Origin: Endotrypanum monterogeii | Taxonomy: Eukaryota; Euglenozoa; Kinetoplastea; Trypanosomatida; Trypanosomatidae | NCBI GenBank assembly: GCA_000333855.2 | Contig: CM007347.1 | Span: 739,405 to 753,789, forward strand | Direction: 5' to 3' | Length of the DNA stretch: 14,385 bases | Part shown: positions 8,577-14,385 of the stretch, piece by piece | Numbering within the stretch: the stretch's first letter is position 1 | Layout: the number at the start of each line of letters is the position of its first letter | Translations under genes and position numbers: made by a program | The notes under the pieces: model-generated | Database searches by the model: none | What the model saw: only the letters and a program-made list of their open reading frames with translations | What the model was told of the DNA's origin: nothing

Positions 8577-11500
8577 TCAGGATGTTGCACTGCTGGTCTG
8601 GGGCAAAGAGACTCTCGAGGGCCGAACAACAATGATTCGTCTCAGTGTTCGGGCGTCGTGGCGTTGCTTCTGCTGCGCTAACAGTTGCCTAGAGGGAACA
8701 ACCGGGCTGGCAGGGTTGTGGTGCGATCTGGTCGATGTAGGGGCGTCGGTTCGCACTGCAGATGCCGGCCTCGACGAAGAGGTGGAAGAGGCGCTTTTGT
8801 TGCGTCCTCGCGATGCTGCACTGCGATCCAGCGCATTGGGAGGAGACTTCGAAGCGACGAGCTTGCTGAAGGATTTCTGATGCACTGACTTGCGCATTGG
8901 GGTGACCTGCGTGTGCGAGTAGCCCGCTATAATCGACGAGGGTGAATTTCTGGAACCCTCTACAGCGCTCTTATCCGCTGCAACTGGGCGGTGTTGTTCT
9001 TTCTGCGAAGGCTTCTCATGCAGCAGCTGCATCGACAGAGGCACCCTCGACACTGATACTGCCTTATCGTCCATGGAGATGCGGGGGCTGCTGGTATTCG
9101 CCTGTGCAGGCGATGTGCACATGGGAGAACCTGTGCGCCGGTATCTGAATGGTGTTCTCGGAGACCGGCCTCCTGTGGAGCTGTTGCGTACGTCACGCAC
9201 AGGGGTCGAGTTAACATCACCAGTCAGTGACTGCATGATATCGGTACCCTTCTTAATGGCTTCCAGGCTGTTCGGCAACTTCGACAAACCTTGCATAGAG
9301 GCGCTACTTGAAACCCTCACGGCTACGACCGAGGGCGGCAGCGCCGAAACACCTGACTTGCTGACCTCGCCTTTCTGCGAGCTGCGGCGCTTGTGGAGGA
9401 TGACGATGTCGTCGTCGGTGAGTGCCGCAATGCTCAGCCTGGGAGACAGTTGATCTTCTGAAGCCCCCGACAAAAAATTCCTGCTCAACGACGAGGAGTT
9501 CTGTTGTCTCGATGGCACTGGCGACTTCTGGGAGTGCTTCTGTCTTGGCCACTTGGGACAGTTGCCGCTGCCGCTAGAAAGCGATAAATGAAGCGACTTT
9601 CCAGCCCCGCAAGCGCCACTCGCCGATGTGGGCACAGGTCTACTTGCAGCTGCCGCAGGGTCAGCGGCTACCAGCGATGATGGACCACTTTCTTCACACG
9701 CATTGTTTGGGGAAACCAGCGACCCTTGTTGCGGGTGCAGACGTCGCGACTGCATCGCTGCCGTGCTGACCGCACCCATGGTTCTTGCCTTGCGAATGAC
9801 ACAGGTGGTACCGCCGGTCTTGGGGGCGACAGTGTGAACGCGTTGAGTGAGGTCACCAAGCGGCTGATGGGACTCAGTAGCAGTGTCAGAAGCTCCGTTT
9901 GACGAGGCAGTCGGGGCTGCTAAGAGCACGGCATCAGTGGGAATGTTAGGATTCACAAGGCCGTCCTCTGACAAAGGGATTTTACTGACGAGGCAGCTGA
10001 GGGACGCTGCAGCCGGCGAAGCAGTGGGTATTTTCTGCACTAGTGGTGGGCCTGAACAAGCTGGTGCAGACCCTGACGCTGCTGGCACTAACCCCAGTCG
10101 AGCCTGCTTGCACTGCGATGCTGTCACCGGTGATGGTGTAGTTCCGTGCACGTCTGATATTTTGAGCGGCCACACAGGCTCCAGATGATCCACCGCCGCC
10201 ATCACGACAACGGGCTGGGTAGCTAATGAACGTCTCCGATGCACAGTCGCGGACGAGGGCGACGTCGGCGCAGTTGTCGTCGACGTCGAGTTTGTAGCAC
10301 TTACTACCTGGAACGCTACGTTTGAGGCACGAGGTGTCGTGCACGCGGAAGAAGGCCTCGCATGCGAGATTGGATCCACCGCAGACGCTGGCGTGTCCTT
10401 CAGTGTGCCAGTTGTGTATATTCGCCCAGTATTCGTGCGGCTCAGCTGTGCACGAGGGAGGGGAATGGTGCTTGCCAGTTCATGGACATGGCCCGATTTC
10501 ACGGTAAGGCTGACAGGGGAGGAGCCGCTAGTGCGCCTGGGGGTAGACGGTTGCCCTGCGAAGAGCGACGGCGACCACAGAGCCGGTGAACATGTCCGCG
10601 GGCTTCGAAAGCCATCGTTCAGCCTCGGTGGCGTGAAATTCCGCCGGCAAAACGACTGCCGATTCGGTGCCGTTGAAAGAGCGACCGAGGCTTTTTTTTC
10701 TCCACTGACCCACGCAGCAGTTACGCTGGCCACCGACTCCACATGCGCAGGTCTGAATTCGATCCTCGAGGGACACAAAGGAGCGGTGAGCGCGTTCGCG
10801 GCGACAGGTAATGATGCCGCGACGGTGTTGCCCGCGGAGGTGTCTGAAGAGGGGTGACAGCGCGCAGCACTACAGTACTCGGTGGTGTGATTGCATTCAT
10901 CTAGACTCCGCAGTGCGCTGTGGTGCTGATTGTGCATCGGTGATACAGCGAAGTTGGTCACATGATCGCACTGAGGCATGGAAGACCGTCTGGCGGCATA
11001 TCTGCCATCGTCAATCGTTTTGACACGCGCGCTAGTGGCAACATCGTTTTTCGTGAAGCCCGGTGAAGCTGACGATGGCGATTGGACCATGCCATTATTG
11101 CTGCTCCCGCCGCCGCCACCGATGTCAGAGATGCTTTCTGCATAGACATCGCCGGTTTGATCGACATCTCGACGCTTTTCATGCACATTGGAGCCTTCCA
11201 GCTCGTGAAGCGACACCACGTGCACACCCTTATTCACCCTCGTGACGCCGCCGTGGACCGGCAACATGTACCCCAGACGCATCTCCGAGGAGCGCAATGG
11301 TGCTTGTGGTATCGTCGCCGTTGGGGCAACTGTCGACAAGAGTGGCCTCTTCGAGAACAAGAGCGATGACGCGGGCTGCACAGTGGCCGAGACACCCGCG
11401 GCAGTCTTCTCAGCGACAACCCGGCGCCCCTTAGAGCTGAGTAGCTTGGTGGGATTTGGAGGGGGATCACTTGTGGCTGAGTCCCTCTGCCGTGTAACGG

Positions 11501-13766
11501 CACCCAGCGGTCGTAATGGCTGCGTGACGGATATGCTAGACATGGAAGCGGCGGGACTTGCGGCCAGTCCAGAATCTGAGTTGACCCTTGTAGTCTTCAT
11601 CGGCGATGGCGCGATGGCCGGAGCACGCGTCCCCAGTGAACGATTTTGATTTTTTGAGGAGCCCGGGCCTGTGGGGCTGCTGATTTCGCCGAGACAGCTC
11701 TTGGAACGGGGCTTAGCCCTCGACTGCCCACGGGGGCTTTTCGGAGAGCTCTGCGCCTTCGACTGAGTGCCGCCGCTTTCGACCACCTTGTGGTCGGGGC
11801 TACGATGGGAGCCTGAGCTAGCCCCCTTGTATGATGTTGTCTTGCTTTTGCTGCTCGCTGAAGCGCGCGAGCCAGCCGTGTGGTTTCTAGTGGAGCCTCC
11901 GCTGCCGCGCTGACCACTCCTTGGTGGCGGTGCTTTTGTAATATCTTCAGCTGCACAAATCGGTGTATCAAGGCGCTCTGGTGGAATGAGCGGCGCACAC
12001 AACGGGGCCACCCCGGTAGCAGGGCGAAGGTTTTTCAGAGTAGGACAGGGATGCTGCGCGTCCTTCACCGTTGTCTTCATCCTCGAGGATGGTACTTCAG
12101 TCTTGAGAGACGGCTCCATCACTCTAGGCTCGCAGACATCTGCCTTTTTGGGAATTTGCTGCAGATTGAGCGACGTGGCGAGGCCCGCAGAGGCACACAA
12201 TTTAGAAGGAAAAGCTGCATCCTCGACCCTCACCTCGGAGGTCACAGGAGTAACCCGTGCAGCTGCACACGCGGCGTCAACGGAGGCCTCGGTCGCAGCT
12301 TGGTCTCCACATTGTGCGGAGCAACATCTAACTGCTGGCACCTCCGAAGCCGCCCCGCGAGAGGCCGCGGAACGCGCCTCTGCTGCCCTGTCTAGCCGAC
12401 CGCCCGCTGGACTACTTCCACGCAACTCGCTGCCTTGGCGGTAGTGCTCGTGCCCATGAGAAATCTGGGCATCCTTCGTGCTAGCCGACGCTGCGGCATC
12501 CCCGTCAGCAGTGGGCTTGGAGATCCCCCATGTGTATGCGACCCCCCCACCGGAGGCCTGCAACACAGAAGCAGCGCTGTGGACGTGGTGCGCACCGCTA
12601 TCAGAGCTCTGCTTCCTTCCGTCGCCGACGAATTGCTCCAGGGTGTTGCTGTCACTGCGGCTTATGAGCCGCGGGCTCGTGCCTTCTTCATGAATGACCT
12701 CAGCATCAAGACAGTGCTGCCGGGGAGGTTCGGCATTGGCGCCCACCTGTCGTTGTCCATCTGCGTAATCACGACGAATCATATCAAAAACAGGCAGCGC
12801 CAGCGCTTCTGTTGCTGTCATCCGTTCATCTGGATTGTAAGCGAGCAGACCTCTAAGGAGTTGAAGAAAGTCGCGTTCGTTCTTGAACATATCGCGAATG
12901 GGGGTTAACCGACACTTGGAGAGGCGAATCACGTCTGGCGTTGACAGAAAGTCTCCACGTGAATTAAAAAAACGACTCGAGTACCTCGAACGCCTTACGA
13001 ACATCTCCGGCAGCCGGCCAATACGACGGTCCATCATGTGCAGATGCGTCATGTCATCGTGGATTTCGAACAGCCGGGCGCCGACTGCAACCTCGTAGAT
13101 GATGCAACCAACGCTCCACATATCAGCGGCGTAATGCCACTTGTTGCCCAATATCACCTCCGGTGCTCGGTACGGACGAGTGGAGATAAGATCAGAGTCC
13201 AGCTTGTCCATGCGCCACAGCGATGCGCTCCCAAAGTCGCACACAACCCACGAATCGCCTATTGTATCCTCAGCGGCATTTCTGTCAGCGATGAGGATGT
13301 TCTCCGGCTTGAGGTCAGTGTGCACCATGTGGCAATCAAAATGCACGAATTTCATTGTTTCTAGTAGATTGTAGCTGAACTGCAACAGCTTCTGGCGCGT
13401 GACGAGCCCTCGGTGGAGTCCAAGGCGCCGATCGCGCAGGCTTGGGCCGTGAATAGGCATTATAAATACGGGGCAGTCTTGCCACATAAAAAATTCGTAC
13501 ATCTTTGATACGCGCGCGGTGTCACGTGTGTCGTGGTTTTGAAGCACCGTTAACATCTGCATCTCGTACTTGGCGTCGCGGCTGTACTCTCTTTTGATCA
13601 CCTTCATCGCCAGTACTCTCTGTCGCTGCACCTTGGCCGGCAGCTTGGAGTCTATTACGCGGTATACTTTTGAGAAGTTGCCGGCACCGATTGGAGTGAG
13701 TACCTCGTATTGTCCTTTCACGAGCGACCCTTTTTCGAGGCGAATGTGGTCACCTCGCGATGCCAT
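8577..13766 (-). CDS. CMGC/CLK (LAMMER-type) protein kinase with a very long C-terminal tail (1729 aa)
   Basis: A eukaryotic protein kinase domain spans about residues 20-328. It has the glycine loop IGAGNFSKV (26-34), K55 of LAMK, E68, the catalytic loop VHTDLKPEN (D151, N156), DFG (177-179), STRPYRAPE (195-203) and D215 of the MWSVG region. HTD for HRD, DFGSA and STRxYRAPEVIL are typical of CLK kinases. HLHMMDRRIGRLP (241-253) aligns with the family's EHLAMMERILGPIP. All catalytic residues are present, so it should be active; CLKs are dual-specificity enzymes acting on RS-rich splicing factors, or on kinetochore proteins in trypanosomes. Residues 340-1729 are Ser/Thr/Pro-rich and probably disordered, with a basic Ser-rich part at 617-690. 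The first in-frame ATG is at 13766, so I start there. The frame stays open upstream to a TTG at 13904, but those 46 codons read through the splice pyrimidine tract. CLKs are usually about 450-600 residues, so the tail is exceptional. Confidence 0.92.
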   Translation of the reverse strand: MASRGDHIRLEKGSLVKGQYEVLTPIGAGNFSKVYRVIDSKLPAKVQRQRVLAMKVIKREYSRDAKYEMQMLTVLQNHDTRDTARVSKMYEFFMWQDCPVFIMPIHGPSLRDRRLGLHRGLVTRQKLLQFSYNLLETMKFVHFDCHMVHTDLKPENILIADRNAAEDTIGDSWVVCDFGSASLWRMDKLDSDLISTRPYRAPEVILGNKWHYAADMWSVGCIIYEVAVGARLFEIHDDMTHLHMMDRRIGRLPEMFVRRSRYSSRFFNSRGDFLSTPDVIRLSKCRLTPIRDMFKNERDFLQLLRGLLAYNPDERMTATEALALPVFDMIRRDYADGQRQVGANAEPPRQHCLDAEVIHEEGTSPRLISRSDSNTLEQFVGDGRKQSSDSGAHHVHSAASVLQASGGGVAYTWGISKPTADGDAAASASTKDAQISHGHEHYRQGSELRGSSPAGGRLDRAAEARSAASRGAASEVPAVRCCSAQCGDQAATEASVDAACAAARVTPVTSEVRVEDAAFPSKLCASAGLATSLNLQQIPKKADVCEPRVMEPSLKTEVPSSRMKTTVKDAQHPCPTLKNLRPATGVAPLCAPLIPPERLDTPICAAEDITKAPPPRSGQRGSGGSTRNHTAGSRASASSKSKTTSYKGASSGSHRSPDHKVVESGGTQSKAQSSPKSPRGQSRAKPRSKSCLGEISSPTGPGSSKNQNRSLGTRAPAIAPSPMKTTRVNSDSGLAASPAASMSSISVTQPLRPLGAVTRQRDSATSDPPPNPTKLLSSKGRRVVAEKTAAGVSATVQPASSLLFSKRPLLSTVAPTATIPQAPLRSSEMRLGYMLPVHGGVTRVNKGVHVVSLHELEGSNVHEKRRDVDQTGDVYAESISDIGGGGGSSNNGMVQSPSSASPGFTKNDVATSARVKTIDDGRYAARRSSMPQCDHVTNFAVSPMHNQHHSALRSLDECNHTTEYCSAARCHPSSDTSAGNTVAASLPVAANALTAPLCPSRIEFRPAHVESVASVTAAWVSGEKKASVALSTAPNRQSFCRRNFTPPRLNDGFRSPRTCSPALWSPSLFAGQPSTPRRTSGSSPVSLTVKSGHVHELASTIPLPRAQLSRTNTGRIYTTGTLKDTPASAVDPISHARPSSACTTPRASNVAFQVVSATNSTSTTTAPTSPSSATVHRRRSLATQPVVVMAAVDHLEPVWPLKISDVHGTTPSPVTASQCKQARLGLVPAASGSAPACSGPPLVQKIPTASPAAASLSCLVSKIPLSEDGLVNPNIPTDAVLLAAPTASSNGASDTATESHQPLGDLTQRVHTVAPKTGGTTCVIRKARTMGAVSTAAMQSRRLHPQQGSLVSPNNACEESGPSSLVAADPAAAASRPVPTSASGACGAGKSLHLSLSSGSGNCPKWPRQKHSQKSPVPSRQQNSSSLSRNFLSGASEDQLSPRLSIAALTDDDIVILHKRRSSQKGEVSKSGVSALPPSVVAVRVSSSASMQGLSKLPNSLEAIKKGTDIMQSLTGDVNSTPVRDVRNSSTGGRSPRTPFRYRRTGSPMCTSPAQANTSSPRISMDDKAVSVSRVPLSMQLLHEKPSQKEQHRPVAADKSAVEGSRNSPSSIIAGYSHTQVTPMRKSVHQKSFSKLVASKSPPNALDRSAASRGRNKSASSTSSSRPASAVRTDAPTSTRSHHNPASPVVPSRQLLAQQKQRHDARTLRRIIVVRPSRVSLPQTSSATS

Positions 13767-14128
13767 CTCTACCGTCGCTGCAGAGCGCGAGAAGAGAAAG
13801 ACGAAGTAAAAAAAAAAAAGAGAAGAGAAGAGAAAAGAAAAGGGGGGAAACGAAAAAGTTTCACAGATGCGTAGGATGGAAATGAGCACAGCAAGGAAGA
13901 ACAATTAACCGCAAGATGTTACAAGTCATACAAAACAAAAAGAAATGTACAACGGCCAACAGAAGAAAAATAAGTATGTACGATACTTATGCGCTTCAGC
14001 GTCACCGAGCCACTCCTCCTCCGCCCGATCTGTGAGTGGCCAGAATCGGAAAAGGAAAAAAAATAAGGAAGAAAAATACGAGCAGGGACACAACAAAAAA
14101 TAGCGGTATCTTATATCTGTATGAGGCG
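13767..14128. other. 5' flank of the kinase gene with nested candidate acceptors
   Basis: This non-coding spacer of 362 nt holds the nearest pyrimidine tract and acceptor (13858-13778) and a second candidate. The second is CACAG with its AG at 14031-14030, behind a T-rich tract at about 14080-14047. One upstream ATG, at 13929, opens a reading frame of about 23 codons out of frame with the kinase. It would be present only on transcripts spliced at one of the more distant acceptors. Confidence 0.5.
13778..13858 (-). promoter_or_regulatory. Proximal trans-splice acceptor of the kinase gene
   Basis: On the minus strand a C/T tract (13858 to 13808, one G inside) is followed by more pyrimidine-rich sequence and the first AG at 13779-13778, context CTGCAG. 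No AG occurs between 13858 and 13780. The resulting 5' UTR would be only 11 nt before the ATG at 13766, which is short but leaves that ATG first. It would also exclude the upstream hydrophobic open frame. Confidence 0.65.
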
Positions 14129-14377
14129 TTGCTCAATACCTCCTTTCCCTTGCTGGAATGTATGTATATGTGTTAGTGTGTGTGTGTGTGTGTGTGTGTA
14201 AGTGTTTGTGTGTGTGTCGCAAATGAGGGGAGAACATGAAGAAGAAAAAACAAGAGAAAAAAAGGAGGTGAGGAGGAGAGGTGGGAAAGAAAGGGAGAGG
14301 AGGAGAGGAGGACACGAGGTGGATGAACAGGCGGGAGAGCCGCACCAGGGCCATCGGGATTCCGTAGCAAAGACACC
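14129..14377 (-). repeat. Dispersed direct repeat, copy B
   Basis: This is the second copy of the element at 302-512, in the same orientation. It has a longer TG tract (about 14170-14215), an extra 8-bp GAGG-type unit near 14305, and otherwise few single-base changes. The similarity runs to about 14377 and weakens at the window edge (CACCCACCACCA here versus CACCTCCGTCCAC in copy A). It lies upstream of the kinase gene on the transcribed strand. Confidence 0.85.
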
Positions 14378-14385
14378 CACCACCA
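14153..14385 (-). promoter_or_regulatory. Candidate trans-splice acceptor within repeat copy B
   Basis: As in copy A, a pyrimidine tract and CA repeats on the minus strand lead to CCAG, with the AG at 14154-14153. No AG occurs on the minus strand from the window edge at 14385 down to 14155, at least 231 nt. If used for the kinase gene it would give a 5' UTR of about 386 nt containing one upstream ATG. Confidence 0.4.

Noticed and set aside
10339..10857. Plus-strand frame of 172 codons, and other long plus-strand frames inside the kinase gene
   Set aside because: They are antisense shadows of a GC-rich coding sequence, without family features.
13767..13904. A 46-residue hydrophobic N-terminal extension of the kinase that looks like a membrane anchor
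   Set aside because: It begins at TTG, not ATG, and contains no ATG. Its Phe/Ser/Leu composition is simply the translation of the pyrimidine tract before the splice acceptor, and it would not be in mRNA spliced at 13778.

Overview
The window reads as nuclear chromosome DNA of a trypanosomatid protozoan, most likely Leishmania or a close relative. The reasons are two very long intronless reading frames on the same strand, a long polypyrimidine tract ending in AG just upstream of each start codon on that strand (the layout of spliced-leader trans-splicing), GC-rich coding sequence, and intergenic DNA packed with (TA)n, (TG)n, (GA)n and homopolymer tracts. I cannot name a species from the sequence alone.

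Layout, read on the minus strand in the apparent direction of transcription (right to left). At the far right (14129-14377) is one copy of a repeat of about 210-250 bp. It is followed by a short spacer with nested candidate splice acceptors, then a 1729-residue CMGC/CLK (LAMMER-type) protein kinase (13766-8577) with an N-terminal catalytic domain and a tail of about 1400 residues that looks disordered. A long intergenic region of about 4.3 kb (8576-4239) follows. It holds seven TA-rich microsatellite blocks or relatives, a 12-bp tandem repeat, G16, G11 and C12 runs, and a clear trans-splice acceptor for the next gene. The next gene is a 950-residue protein that I do not recognise (4238-1386). 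It has a CxxC...CxxC cysteine cluster and a predicted C-terminal coiled coil. About 1.4 kb of non-coding DNA ends the window on the left and contains the second repeat copy (302-512).

The two genes probably belong to one polycistronic unit transcribed leftwards. Nothing in the sequence shows that they work together. The most unusual structural features are three. First, a near-identical direct repeat flanks the two-gene block, with about 13.8 kb between copies. Second, each repeat copy is wholly free of AG on the transcribed strand up to one terminal CAG, as a trans-splice acceptor cassette would be. Third, the CLK kinase carries an altered LAMMER motif and a very long Ser/Thr/Pro-rich tail. 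I found no RNA gene, CRISPR array or intact mobile element.
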